From the NCBI GenBank assembly GCA_047967505.1, contig CM106540.1: 64,000 nucleotides of DNA. One strand, written 5' to 3'. Position 1 is the stretch's first letter. Every line of letters starts with the position of its first letter. Below are positions 12,009-22,828 of the stretch, one piece after another. The notes beneath the pieces are model-generated. The model worked only from the letters and a program-made list of their open reading frames with translations. It did not search any database and was not told the origin of the DNA. This DNA is from Dipteris shenzhenensis (lineage: Eukaryota > Polypodiophyta > Polypodiopsida > Gleicheniales). Made by a program: the position numbers and the translations under genes.

Positions 12009-12448
12009 ATGGTAGAGTGCCATTTGACTTCTTGACAGGCATGGCACCATGTTATGAGCATTTACGTGTGTTTGGCTGTGAGGCTTATGCTCATGGTTCC
12101 CGATTGAGGACGTGTATCTTCCTTGGATACAGTGAGTCCAGTAGGGACTACAGGTTATGGGATTCTTCAGCTAGAGAGTTGATACGTAGCCATAATGTCT
12201 ATTTCAGAGAGGATGCCATGTTTAGACAGCCCAGGACTGCGGATAGCAGGAAAGTGGTGTTTCAGGAGGGTGTAAGTGCACTGATACCTCCGAATTCTTT
12301 GCAGGGGCAACCCATATCCCTTGGAGTGGGAGGTTTTTCCCACGGTGAGCAGGTTATACAGTTGGGACAGCCACGATTACTTCCTGATTCAGAGACGGTC
12401 AAATGTTTCAAGTATTCCACAGGTTTATACTCCTATGGAGATTGTTGA
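11915..12448 (+). pseudogene. Copia-1 pol, integrase C-terminal part in a shifted frame
   Basis: This frame overlaps the end of the previous one and continues integrase: ECYWAEACKTAAYLLNRS, VFGCEAYAH, then IFLGYSESSRDYRLWDSS, the usual copia linker after the integrase core, and HNVYFREDAMF. The overlap marks a frameshift between about 11,915 and 12,008. Beyond about 12,240 similarity fades. Confidence 0.88.
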
Positions 12449-13469
12449 TGCATCTTCTATGGACAGTTACAGTTTACTCCCAGGATGCGGAGTGCCTCTT
12501 GCAGATGAGGATGAGGCTATGCATGGTGAGGAGGATACCTTGGCTAATGATGCCCGGTATGATCCATTGGCTGGTTATGCCAGGACAGATGTGGTTTCTG
12601 CAGTTATTGACTCGGGTCATATTGCGCATGGGCAGGAATCATTGATATGTTTGCTTTGTAAGTGCCTCCATGGTCAGAAGCAATCCCCTCGAGCTTGGCT
12701 TCATAGGTTTGATACCGTTATGAGAGCTCAGGATGTGATGCGCAGTGAGATAGGTTATGGTCTCAGTATTCAGGAGGTTGCTATCCTTCTGAGGTTACTT
12801 GCCATATGGTTCCTTATGGACAGGGATGCTTTGCAGTGGGAGCTGCATGGTCTTGATGATGTTTGTCAAATACTTGGTTGTTTCAGTATGGAGAGGGGGA
12901 AGTTACTGAGTACTCCATTGCCTATATTGGCTTCATACTTGAAACACAGCAGGTTTGACGATCACAGATTAGTTGAGCAGCAAGTTATGGTTGATATAGC
13001 AGCCATAGTACTTCATGCATCCATGACTATGTTGAGACTTGGTTCTCACATGTTTGCCATTGGGGCTACACTTCCGGTTCTTGCTTTTATTGCAATGGGA
13101 GTTGGTAGCATGATTATGGTAGATTTTGGCAGTAGGGAAGTGGTTGTGGACATCAGGTCCTTATGCTTCCAGGAGCAGCATGCAAGTGATGCAGGTTGGG
13201 TAAACCAGCAGAGGTCTATTGTAGGGCATGTGCTTATGGTCACAGGTGGTACAGAGACATTTTCTTTACACAGTGACAGTTCAGGTGCTATGGACTTAGC
13301 ACAGGAGCACGTGGTGGTGAGAGTTCACTCTCCCAGTGAAATCTGGCATGAGATCTTGGTTGACAGGCATCTACAGCTTGTCATTTTCTATCCTGCAAAC
13401 CTGATGTCTGCTAGCAGCTTATCCTCTATGCACTTTGCACATTGTAAAGTGCCGATGGGCATAGGATGA
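12321..13469 (+). pseudogene. Copia-1 pol, decayed RT and RNase H
   Basis: Only fragments of reverse transcriptase remain: LHGQKQSPRAWLHRFDTVM (about 12,668) matches the copia block before the active site, but no YVDD follows, so the catalytic palm is deleted or scrambled. RNase H is recognised at its C-terminal end by SDSSGAMDLAQEHVVV (about 13,275) and the following HEILVDRHLQLVIFYPA. The long open frame is misleading; large parts resemble nothing. Confidence 0.8.
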
Positions 13470-13549
13470 CGGTCTGGTTATCTTGTTTTTCAGCCTATGG
13501 CTGATTGTATTATATGTGTACTATACTCCCTTAAACGCACACTATCTTT

Positions 13550-13708
13550 AAGTGGGAGGTTGTTGGGGTAAAGGGCAGTGTGCCCACCCACTTGTACAGT
13601 GCCCATGTATACTCATATATATATATGATAGAGGAATAAGCTAGAGTAGCTTTTGCTCCACCACTTTTGGTGTCTCCTATCCCTTTGTGTGTGCTCTCCT
13701 CTCCCACA
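13550..13708 (+). repeat. Copia-1 polypurine tract and 3' LTR
   Basis: The purine run aagtgggagg just before 13,561 is the likely plus-strand primer site. The 148-bp 3' LTR (13,561-13,708) follows, with the same tgttgggg start and cccaca end as the left copy. Confidence 0.93.
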
Positions 13709-14256
13709 TTAAGTCAGGCTTTCCACGTTAGCAGGTGGTGCTGCATCAATGGGGTAAGTGGTGGCATTGGCTATCCTTGGTTGTGTTGGATTTTTGCTAT
13801 GTGTCCGGGTGGGTTGGGAGGCAAAGTCTACAGGCATGTCCAGCACGAGCTTTACATATAACATCTTTGCAAACTTGTAAAGTGGCATGGCTCCGCTATG
13901 AGGCTTATCAGATTTTATCATGCAATGAATGTAATATACATTCTCCCTCATAGCCGGGTGGTCACAGTTTTTTATGGACCACCGTCCATGTGAGGCATCA
14001 CCGCAATCCCACACAGCTACTATGTCATCGTTGGAGACCATTGCATTGATGCGGTCATGCTTCAAACCGTTCGGATCATGAAAGACACTTGTGTTGGCAA
14101 TTGTGTGTGTCTCATCTCTTCTTGTTGGTAGGAGGGTGGTATCATCCATGTCCACTATGTGCTTAATTGCTTCCTTTCCCTCACGTTTGGATCCTGGGAG
14201 GCGTATGCCACTTGAGTTGATCATTGCGACGTGAATGCCATGGTGAGTGAGAGAGG
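13709..14256 (-). pseudogene. RING-type gene, 5' part (unknown N-terminal domain)
   Basis: The minus strand carries an open frame of about 180 codons between the two copia insertions. An ATG in good context (accatgg, 14,241-14,239) opens a frame that stops after six codons; the long frame starts at the ATG at 14,224-14,222 with MINSSGIRLPGS, so a one-base frameshift near the start is possible. The protein has a conserved-looking core (IVAVWDCGDASHGRW, YYIHCMIKSDKPHSG) that I do not recognise. It ends in TAA at the Copia-1 target site. Rejoining across Copia-1 places an aaggtgagc donor-like site there and leads to the coiled coil and RING at 7,077-7,683. Function unknown. Confidence 0.6.
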
Positions 14257-14568
14257 TATTAGGAAATGGAGTCAATTTGAGTGACTTTTAGTGTGTTTCT
14301 ATTGAGTTCTAGAGTAGTACTATACTACTTTATATCCTAGAGTGCCACGTGTCACTATGGGACTTATCCCATACACACTTGACACTTAGTGCCTATCCTA
14401 TAAAGGCATTTTACTTTCTCATGTCAAAACTATCAATTCTCAAGCCTTTCTTGATCATGTAAGTACTTTGATTGGTTGTACATTTCTTTCTAGCATTCTT
14501 TCATTTCCATTATGTTTGCCTAGTCTTGCTTTTCTACTTTCCTTTCCATTCCATGTCTTGCATCTTCA
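14257..14568 (+). repeat. Copia-2 5' LTR
   Basis: This LTR of about 312 bp runs from the first base after agagg to catcttca. A TATA-like ctataaag at about 14,399 is conserved in the right LTR (about 16,705), marking the probable promoter. Confidence 0.9.
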
Positions 14569-14570
14569 TA

Positions 14571-14582
14571 TGGTATCAGAGC
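14571..14582 (+). other. Copia-2 primer-binding site, initiator Met-tRNA
   Basis: The sequence tggtatcagagc lies two bases after the LTR, identical to the Copia-1 site. Confidence 0.92.
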
Positions 14583-15171
14583 TAGGCTATCTTCCAAGAG
14601 GTTGAGGTAAGAGATTGAGAACATTGAAGCCTCTCTCCCTCACTCCCCTTGGAGGAATGCCTTCTCCAATTCCATCTTGAGCTCAATCTTCTCTTCCACC
14701 CTGAGCCTCACCAATGGAGAGCTTCACCAACAAGAGATCGTCACTTTAGCTTGTGCTTCAGCTCGTGGCATTCAGTTCGCTATTCAGCTCGGGATCTCCT
14801 CGCCATTCAACTCACCATTCAGCTTGTGGTTCAGCTCATAGCAAGTAGCAAACGGCCCGCTATTCTGCCCGCTTTTGCTCACCTTTCTGCTCGCAAATAG
14901 CCCGCCATCTTGCTACTCTTCTGCTCGCCTCTCTGCCCACAAACAGCTCGCCATCCTTCTGCTCTTCTTCTCGCCTCTCTGCCCACGTAATGCTACTACC
15001 CACGTTGCTCCGAACATAGCGTTGTTGCCCACGTAGCGCTGCTGCCCACACTCTCCTGCTTCTGCCTGCCATCTCCTCTTCTACAGTTCCATTGTGCCTA
15101 CCATCTGCTCTTCCTCTTGTACAACTCCATTCCGTCCATCACTCTCATTATCCCGCTATCTCTCCTAGTTG

Positions 15172-16090
15172 TCACCTTCATGGGTGGACAAATTCAAGGG
15201 GGATGGATTCCCAACATGTCAAACAAAAGTTCAACTTCTTCTCATGAAGGAAAATGTTTGGGATGCCATTGAACTTCTTCTCGTGAAGGAAAATGTTTGG
15301 GATGCCATCGAAGATGATGAAGCGCTTGAGGCATCAACAGTGATCAACGGAGCCTCAAATATGCAAGATTTGGAAGCAACACAATTTGAGGGCCATTGCA
15401 ATCATCGAGCTTTGCCTAGATGATTCATTGATTCATCATATCGACTTCAAGTCCAAGGCTAAGGAGATTTGGGCATGCCTAAAAAATATATTTGGTAATA
15501 AGATCAACTCCAAGGTTTTTATGAAAATGCAATTTTATAAGTTGAAAATGGAAGAGTCTAATACCTTGAGTGCACATATAGCAAAAATTCAGTCTTTAGT
15601 TCAACAACTCTCCAACTTGAAGTATTGCACAGATGACGAGGACAAAATGGCTGTCCTCATGACAAGTATGGAAGGGATTTCTCGCTTTGAGAATGCCCTT
15701 GAAGTACTTCACATTGCATCGACTACATTCGAAGATATGGTGTCTCTTCTTCTTGAAAAGGATCACCGCAACAAAGAATCTCCATCCTGCTCATCGAATA
15801 CTACACAGGCTCTTGCCTCCACTTGCAAATGGAGGCCTAGGCCATCAACTCCACCAACACGAGGAAAGACATTCAAGCCGTTCAAGTGCACGTATTACAA
15901 CAAGCTCGGTCATACTGAGGACAGGTGCTACCAGAAGCTTGCTCAACAACAATCGAAGGATCATCCCAGTTGGGTGGCATCCGCCACTAATGATGATGCA
16001 GACGAAGATGACCATCCAACACAGGATCATGCTCTTACTGTCTATCTCCAACATCTAGAGGACGATGGAGATCATGATTTTGCTTTCTAA
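15172..16090 (+). pseudogene. Copia-2 gag
   Basis: Gag packages the element RNA into virus-like particles. The frame shows WVDKFKGDGF and QLLLMKENVWDAIE (copia gag N-terminus), then after a frameshift near 15,400 the UBN2-type core IHHIDFKSKAKEIWACLK, FYKLKMEESNTLSAHIAKI, LMTSMEGI, and a zinc knuckle CTYYNKLGHTEDRCY at about 15,889 whose second Cys is Tyr. It ends in an acidic tail at the TAA at 16,088-16,090. A 39-bp tandem duplication (15,233-15,271, 15,272-15,310) repeats the 13 residues around MKENVWDAIE. No clear ATG opens the first frame. Confidence 0.88.
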
Positions 16091-16553
16091 GCATGATATA
16101 TTTGGTACTCTGCCCTGGGGGTATTTCCCAAAAATGAATGCAACAAATCATGTGTGTGTAGTCAATAAAGGTACTCTGCCTTGGATAGTCCTCCTAAAAT
16201 GATGTATTTATTTTCTATTTTTGGTGTGTGGCTCCATGTTTCTCATTAGTTTTTGGAGCCAGGAGGGGGTGTACTATGGGAGCCATGTGTTTTTGGCTTT
16301 GATAGGCCTATTTGTTGGTGCATTGGTCTCCTAGACCTCTGAATTGATCATGCATCCATGCATGATGAGCCTCTAAGCCATGCTAGATGAGATTTCTATG
16401 TTATGCTCACTAGCCTCTGAGCCATGCTGACTTTTCTCTAAGATTGTGTGGGAGCCATGTCTAGTTCTAGACTAGCATGCACAGTTTTGATGACCGTCAT
16501 GTTCTGTTCTTGGTTCCATTCCAATAGTGCCTCACCTTTCCTCCATGGGGGGG

Positions 16554-16828
16554 TGTTAGGAAATGGAGTCAATTTGAGTGACTTTTAGTGTGTTTCTATT
16601 GAGTTCTAGAGTAGTACTATACTACTTTATATCCTAGAGTGCCACGTGTCACTATGGGACTTATCCCATATACATTTGACACTTAGAGTGTGTGCGCCTA
16701 TTCTATAAAGGCATTTTACTTTCTCATGTCAAAACTATCAAGCCTCAAGCCTTTCTTGATCATGTAAGTACTTTGATTGGTTGTACATTTCTTTCTAGCA
16801 TTTTTTCATTTCCATTATGTTTATCTAG
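16554..16828 (+). repeat. Copia-2 3' LTR, first part
   Basis: This is collinear with the left LTR from tgttagg to tatctag, then interrupted. The LTR resumes at 18,713 (ctagtcttgcttttctac) and ends at 18,761. A short extra segment near 16,690 distinguishes it from the left LTR. Confidence 0.9.
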
Positions 16829-18712
16829 TGTGACATGAAGTTGGGGGTAATAAACTTCATGCACCTCTTCACTTCCTACTGCTTTCGAATTGAGTGATAG
16901 AGATGTTTATCACTAGGAAAGGGACATTAAAAAGAATCTTTTATACTAAGAGACCACACCATACTTTCCTCCCTTAGATGAGAATGAAGATGGTAACATC
17001 CCAAGTGATGTTCTACTCAAGCATAAGGAGAAGGAAAGGATCAACGGAGGCCATAATCTCAGCAAGCCGGTTTGTGCCAAAGAGAAGAGCGATATGTTGT
17101 TGAAAGAAGATCTTGTGGCTCAACATGACATGAACTGATATATATTAAGGATTTTGAAGGGGCTGATTGGGTCGGATGGGTAGGTTCTGGGGAAACATTG
17201 CACCTCCTTCATAGATACCTTTACAATTAGCTCAAAACACTCTCCAAAATATCATAAGACACAGAGACCCATAACTTTTAGCAGAGACATGATATCAAAT
17301 ATTCAAACACATATTGATATGTGCCTTGAAATAGGCTTCTCTCTTATATAAGCTTCGTAAGAAACAGAGAAGCAGTCGGAAAGATATGGGGGTAAAAATT
17401 ATCTGAAAAAGAAATAGTCACACACAGAGAGTCATAGATTTTTGGTTTAGCGTCTAAAGACATAATATGATGCTCCTTGAAGAGAGCTTTGCACTGATAT
17501 AAGTTTCATCCAAATCAGACCATGGAGCGAAAATTTATGAGCAAAATACTGACAGGGGGTCAAATTGTCATGAAAAACACCTACTCCTTCTACTGGTGCC
17601 AACTTGGGAGAATGCTACCTCCATTCTTAGACTTCATCAACGATCCAAGTCCCATAGAGGTCGCTTAGGAGGGAAGGAAGAGCCCCCTTTGTGGCTTGGA
17701 AAATAGATAAACCATGTATGCGTAATGAGCGACCAAATAGACAACACTTTTGAGCACTTTGGAAGAGAAAGCAATGGAAAAAGGGAAGAGACACTCAAGA
17801 GAGAGAACCTGAAGTGACCTTCATTACCAATAGAGTGAGACTCCACTCTAATGCAACTCAAAATACTACAAATACAAGGGAGAAGAAGAGGTTTCATACG
17901 TACAAGAAGGAGCAAAAGCTCCAAGACTACTCATAGAGAGAGAATGAACTAGAGAGAGATGGACTCAAGAGTCTACATAAGATAATATCTACAAGAGGGA
18001 GATAAGGCTCATGGAAGAGGCTTGAGGAGACTAGAGCTACAGCAACATCAGGCCTCAGGGTGGAAGAGATGATGAACAAGGGAGAGGAGGGCTCCTTTTA
18101 TAGAGATTTTGTCACCCTCCTTCACCCATTTACAATTGCTACCTATAGATTCCTTTCCCCATCAATCACATAAGCCCATATGTCACCATCCATGTCCTTT
18201 TTGGCTACTCTTGCCATGTGTCCCATCAAAAGATGCTCAAGACTCTTAAAATATTGAGAAAGTCAAGAGTCTCCCCACATGGAGCCCATAGGGACCCTCT
18301 CTTTTCCATATGTCCACATCCTCCTTATTCCACATAGGAATTCTAGAAGGATTCCTCTTGACTCCACACTCCTCCACATGCCTTCCACACGCTTGGCATA
18401 TGATCTCTCTTATATTATTGGAACACATGGACATGAGCCCACCTATTTATATGACTCAATCTTCCTATTTTCTAAAAACCCCATAATATTCCATACACAA
18501 ATAACTCTCACCCCATACCAAGGTATTTATCATTCATACACATGGTCTTTACAATGATCCATTCCACTCATCCTCTCAATCCCATACAATATCTTTAAAA
18601 ATAAAAGTAAGTGAGAGCCGCTAGGCTATCACTTTTGATACTCAAACTCTTATCAAACATAGAGAAAAACAATACCAATGCCAAATAAAAAATATCAAAT
18701 TTTGGCATCACA
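16829..18712. mobile_element. Nested insertion in the Copia-2 3' LTR, probable solo LTR of 1,884 bp
   Basis: The inserted DNA starts tgtgacatg and ends ggcatcaca, giving TG...CA ends with a 5-bp inverted terminal match (tgtga/tcaca). It is flanked by ctag on both sides (16,825-16,828 and 18,713-18,716). The left LTR of Copia-2 supplies the uninterrupted sequence, so the boundaries are firm to within one base. There is no coding frame or retroelement domain, so a solo LTR is the simplest reading. A non-autonomous DNA element is an alternative because the duplication is 4 or 5 bp depending on alignment. A hairpin (atgaagtt/aacttcat) lies at the left end, 16,835-16,860. A tatataag at about 17,346 and a ttttataga at about 18,097 are TATA-like. 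Confidence 0.75.
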
Positions 18713-18761
18713 CTAGTCTTGCTTTTCTACTTTCCTTTGCATTCCATGTCTTGCATCTTCA

Positions 18762-19047
18762 AGAGCAAGAGAAGATCTAACAACCATGCAAAAATTGAGT
18801 GAGCGACGTGTTATTGAAACATTTAGTTATAACATGCTCATGCAAATTACACCATCTAAGAATTTATCCAACTATTATGATTGTGGATTTACCATAATCG
18901 ATTAAATTATATAAATAGAAAGGGCAAACTATGGTTGATTGGTTACATTTGTTTTAAAGATGCATGTGGTCCTAATTTTTAAATCCACGTGGATATTACA
19001 ACTTTGGTAATCAAAGTGCAATCATATGGGTTAAGCTCAAAATATAT
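18762..19047 (-). promoter_or_regulatory. AT-rich spacer between kinase relic and RING-type gene, possible promoter
   Basis: Before Copia-2 inserted, this was a spacer of about 300 bp upstream of the RING-type gene's ATG. On the minus strand it contains tatttatataat (about 18,908-18,919), a TATA-like run. It is AT-rich and free of open frames. The promoter role is inferred from position only. Confidence 0.4.
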
Positions 19048-20418
19048 TCAACAACATGTCTTCATTTCCTCAATGAGTCGCATTGCCACATCCTTGTGTA
19101 CATTGAAACTATGCATTTTTGCTAAAATTGCTCCCATGGTAGGTCGATCCTTTGGATCAGTCCTGCATAGCACGTTCCCACAATCAATGAAGACCATGCA
19201 CCCTTAGGATTTGCCCATGTAGTTGTACTAGCATATAATTCCGGTGCTAACCATGGAAATGCCTTTGGAGGAGCATAAGATGGGGCTTGCAGATATTGAC
19301 TTTCGATCCAGTGGAGGCTTCTTCCCCAATCAATAATCCCAATTCGAACAGACTTGTCATCCCTCGTGAAGTCCAACATGTAGTTGGCTGCTTGCAGATC
19401 TATGTGTGCATATCTTTGTTCGTGAACTACTTGCAAACCAATGGCAATAGCAGCACCAATGGACAATCCATGATGACAAAACATCCTTGCTCGCAACCTG
19501 GTTGGTGGAGAGTTCCAGTCAAAGCGAGGTTCTTCTTTGGGATGTGTGGTCTTAACCCATCTCACATATGTCCCGCAACATTGTGGGAGACACATCAGCA
19601 TATCATGCACACTTCCACCATTGAAAAATGGAGTAACGACCCAGAGCTCTTGGGTGTGTAAGTACCCCAATACTCGACTGACAGCTCTATGGACAACTAT
19701 CATCACTAGCTCATTCTCTCCTCATTCTTTAGTGCTAGATGAGCATGGGCATCATCTCTATTACTCTTCTTGCCAGCATACCACGATCTTGGCCTTAGAC
19801 CTGGGACACCCACAACCTGTATCCTGAATACCTTCCCTTCTCCTCCCTTGCCCACCGGTTCATGCAGCGTCAATGCTTGCAATGGAAAGTGTACTGTGTG
19901 GGAGCACATGTCAGCAAATGTAGTACATAGTTCTATCTGTGCTCTCCCTTCAGCTTGGGTTGGATTGGCATTTGCTTCTAGACCACTAGCCATCTTGGTC
20001 ATATGGACCAGGGCACTAGCTATTGCCTTTCCAATGGACCCTTTCTTGTTCGCACTTTTTCTATGATTAAAAATCTGCAATGCCTTCCATTCAATCATCC
20101 AGAGTGCAAGCTTATTCTATTTTGATAGGCAAGGCTACATTGCTCACCTTTGCATATAATTCCCATTGTCCTACTAGATCTCCAAACACTCAAGGGATAT
20201 TGATCAAGTATCACTTTAACATCTGACCGTGCCATTCAATTGCGACTGGGCCAACTCATGTACATAAGGTCAAATATTCCGGATACCATTTGATTGTGTG
20301 AAAATTTTGAGCTTGCATGGGCATGGATTTCTTTGTCACTCAATCCTATTAAGTGTTCGATCATTGTCTTACGGACAAGCATCTGAATCTCAGCCTTCAA
20401 TTGCTCTTGTGTTTCCAT
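19048..20418 (-). pseudogene. Protein kinase relic with a DWG motif, at least two exons
   Basis: The catalytic domain is read on the minus strand: glycine loop GKGGEGKVFRI (about 19,840), LALKNEE holding the likely ATP-binding Lys, HRAVSRVLGYL, catalytic loop HIDLQAANYML (about 19,390), the metal-binding motif as IIDWGRSL in place of DFG, APELYA, and the late-lobe block DPKDRPTMGAIL (about 19,150), ending in TGA at 19,048-19,050. An upstream exon starts at the ATG at 20,418 (METQEQLKAEIQMLVRK) and ends at a good donor aaaggtgagc near 20,150; an acceptor lies near 20,058. Damage: a frameshift at 19,706, loss of the helix F-G part of the C-lobe between APELYA and the DPKDRP block, and a TGA in the first exon. 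It lies just upstream of the RING-type gene on the same strand. Confidence 0.8.
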
Positions 20419-20459
20419 CAAGGATGGGTGTGTAGTGATCTAGTGTATGCAACAATTGT

Positions 20460-20870
20460 TTTGTAAGTGCTCAAAGTTCAAAATAAAGAACATCCAAAAT
20501 ACACATGCAAATTTTCAATGCTGGTGTAAACTAAACCACTCAAAAGCAACATGCAACATGCAACATGCAACATCATTAATGTTTCTAAATAACTTTTATA
20601 CAATTCACGACTTCCGATCCTTAGAATAAACTACTAACTTTCCAAGGCAATGGTATATTACGTCAAGTAATTCGTATCTCATGACATAATCCACTACTAT
20701 AGCAATCACTATGTGATCTACTATTATAGAGCAAATTTTGTAAAGTCACTATTGAGTACCAATCTATCAGCTAGTGGAGGTAGACTGGAGGCAAGAACAT
20801 GAAACATATAATAGCATCACATAACGAAGATGCTGTAGATCATCTTTGCCAATCACACATTCAGTTGGGA
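20460..20870. other. Non-coding stretch upstream of the kinase relic
   Basis: This stretch is AT-rich with no recognised gene. A small run of the heptamer catgcaa (about 20,549-20,572) is a short tandem repeat. It may include the old kinase promoter, but nothing diagnostic is visible. Confidence 0.4.
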
Positions 20871-21117
20871 AGAATTTTATCAGGATCAATCGACTGGTAA
20901 AAGCGAGCCATCATTCGAATAAAACCTGGCTCAACTGACACCTATGTACATAGATAGATATGATATATAATAAGATTGAAGCGGGGGAACCGACTGGAAG
21001 ATGTGAGCCATAACCTGGATTTGATCTTTACTATTACAAACATCAATCAAGGCGAGGCGAATCCGATTGGCCAAAGCAGATCATCTCCTAGCCTGACTGA
21101 GACATAAACAGGCATCT

Positions 21118-21201
21118 CTCCCTCTCTCTCTTTTACTCTCCCTCTCTCTATCTTCCTCTCTCTCTTTTACTCTCCCTCTCTTTGTCTCCGTCTCTCTCTT
21201 T

Positions 21202-21234
<33 letters not shown>
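21118..21234. repeat. CT-rich microsatellite
   Basis: Runs of (ct)n are broken by ttttact and gtctccg words. It is one of several pyrimidine microsatellites in the window. Confidence 0.9.
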
Positions 21235-21238
<4 letters not shown>

Positions 21239-21346
21239 CCTCTCTTTCCCTCTCTTAAACACCCTACTGATAGTCAGCCAGGACAAGGTGACCCCCTCTC
21301 TTTCCCTCTCTTAAACACCCTACTGATAGTCAACCAGGACAAGGTG
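21235..21346. repeat. Tandem duplication, 56-bp unit
   Basis: Two adjacent copies (21,235-21,290 and 21,291-21,346) starting acccc ctctctttccc and ending gacaaggtg differ at about one base, so the duplication is recent. Confidence 0.9.
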
Positions 21347-21399
21347 AATCTGATCGGTTGAGGCAACAAGTCATCACCTGGCCCGACTGACCGACACTA

Positions 21400-22420
21400 A
21401 AGTCTATAGAAACTCACCCAAAGACTCAAGAGAGACTACGGCAGAAAGTGGTAGGTAATTAGCAAGGCGGTAGTGGTAGGGTTGGGGTCCTTTTATAGGA
21501 TTTTGCCACTACACCATGCGGTACCTTCTTGCACTGTGCAGTATGTCAATGTTCGCGATTGCATATCCTTCCAAATCGAATGATCCAAGATGTCACACGT
21601 GCTAATATGACATCTACCGTACAGTATAGGTAGGTTACTGTGTAGTGTTGCATTATGGCGCCCTAAAAAAAACTACGCAGTGTTGATGTGGGACCATGTG
21701 AGGTAGATCATACCGCTTTGTATGGCTCGATACCACATAGTAATCTGGACATTATACCATGCGATAAGATTATAAATTGTGTGGTATGCTCCCAGTCAAC
21801 AGCAGCTGGTGTAAAGAACCACATTTTTTGGCATTTCAGGCACTAGGCTGCATTTTTTAATCGAAAAGTACGTACTTTTATTTTTAAAAACATACTTTTT
21901 AAATCCCTGCATGATTGCCAATAGATTAGTGGCAAAATAATGTAGTGATATCAAATTGGCTAAAGCCCTTGGTATTCAACCACCACACAATTTTAAGATG
22001 CATCGTGTCAATACAAAAGGATCAAATTTCAAATGGGCTAATGGAAGTCAAAGATGCAAGCAATATTGCTTGAATTCTAAGGTGGTTAATTCTATCATTG
22101 ATTTCTGGAGAGACAACATTAGGGTGTCTCCAAACAAGGAGGATGTTTGCAAGTAGTGGTTTATCCCAAATCAGTATGCACGACATCCTGCCCACTACGT
22201 CTTGGAGCTTATAGAGGTACATCAAGCTTATTTTACAAAGGTACATCATCATGTACTTGACGAGTACTAGTGCTATTAGTACTATTTAAAGTATGTAGCT
22301 TTATTTAATAATTTTTAGTACTAAACAACATTAAAATGTCACTATTATAGTCCTATTACATATGCTAGTGCCACTACTCACTACTATTTGATACATCTTA
22401 TGAGTACTATTTAACACTAT
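21400..22420. other. Non-coding region
   Basis: No gene is recognised. Short words such as accatgcgg and tgtggtat recur, as does a ttttatagg element at about 21,490, resembling LTR leader sequence, but no LTR pair was found. Confidence 0.4.
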
Positions 22421-22421
22421 T

Positions 22422-22635
22422 AAGGTTCTACTGATTGATGTCGCATGGTATTTAGTACTAATTACTACTATTTAAGTACTACTATCATGCAATCTGAGAT
22501 GCTAAGTATTACTAAGATGGTATTATGGTATTAAGGTTCTACTGATTCATGTCGTATGGTATTTAGTACTAATTACTAATATATTTAAGTACTACTATCA
22601 TGCAATCTGAGATGCTAAGTATTACTATCATATGC
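22422..22635. repeat. Tandem duplication of about 95-110 bp, rich in tagtac
   Basis: Copies begin ttaaggttctactgatt.atg at about 22,422 and 22,533 and share the block tactactatcatgcaatctg. The surrounding 22,250-22,680 is a mesh of tagtactatt words. Confidence 0.8.
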
Positions 22636-22828
22636 TATTTAGTACTAATTAGGTACTAATATCAAATTCTATCAAATGTTTCACTACAAGACATAGGCCT
22701 CTTTTTGACACTATGTACAAATGCTTCGCGGGTGCAGGCACGAAGATCGTCGGTATAGTTGCCGGGCATGGAAAGTGTCGATGTAGTCATCAAAATCTTA
22801 GTTTATATGGTAGTCAGCTTGTATGTTC

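Larger units (their letters stand above)
7813..13708 (+). mobile_element. Copia-1: complete Ty1/copia LTR retrotransposon inserted in the RING-type gene
   Basis: Two LTRs of 148 bp (7,813-7,960 and 13,561-13,708) differ at only about two positions, so the insertion is recent relative to its neighbours. The flanks ttatg (7,808-7,812) and ttaag (13,709-13,713) form a 5-bp target duplication with one mismatch. An initiator Met-tRNA primer-binding site follows the left LTR and a purine tract precedes the right one. The domain order PR-IN-RT-RH identifies copia. A non-coding leader of about 2.36 kb separates the PBS from gag, which is long for an element with such short LTRs. The polyprotein is broken: a stop in gag, frameshifts in integrase, and the central RT largely deleted. 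It would need proteins from a relative to move. Confidence 0.95.
14257..18761 (+). mobile_element. Copia-2: gag-only LTR element (TR-GAG-like), carrying a nested insertion
   Basis: LTRs lie at 14,257-14,568 and 16,554-18,761, the second split by another element at 16,829-18,712. Flanks agagg (14,252-14,256) and agagc (18,762-18,766) form a near-perfect 5-bp target duplication. The PBS is initiator Met-tRNA. The interior holds gag only; gag ends at 16,090 and the remaining 460 bp to the right LTR is non-coding, so protease, integrase, RT and RNase H are all absent. Such gag-only elements, described as TR-GAGs in plants, need a partner for pol. The left LTR start reads ta instead of tg, probably by mutation; the right one reads tgttagg. 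Confidence 0.9.
20870..21400. repeat. Four diverged copies of a segment of about 60 bp
   Basis: Related blocks start near 20,883, 20,990, 21,058 and 21,346. Each has a form of gaatc.gattgg followed by a purine-rich word, then tcatc.cctggcc and gactga. Spacing is irregular and the microsatellite at 21,118-21,234 sits between copies. This could be an old tandem array or part of an LTR. Confidence 0.5.

Noticed and set aside
20540-20575. catgcaa repeats as a telomere-like or CRISPR-like array
   Set aside because: Only about four short units without spacers; a simple tandem repeat.
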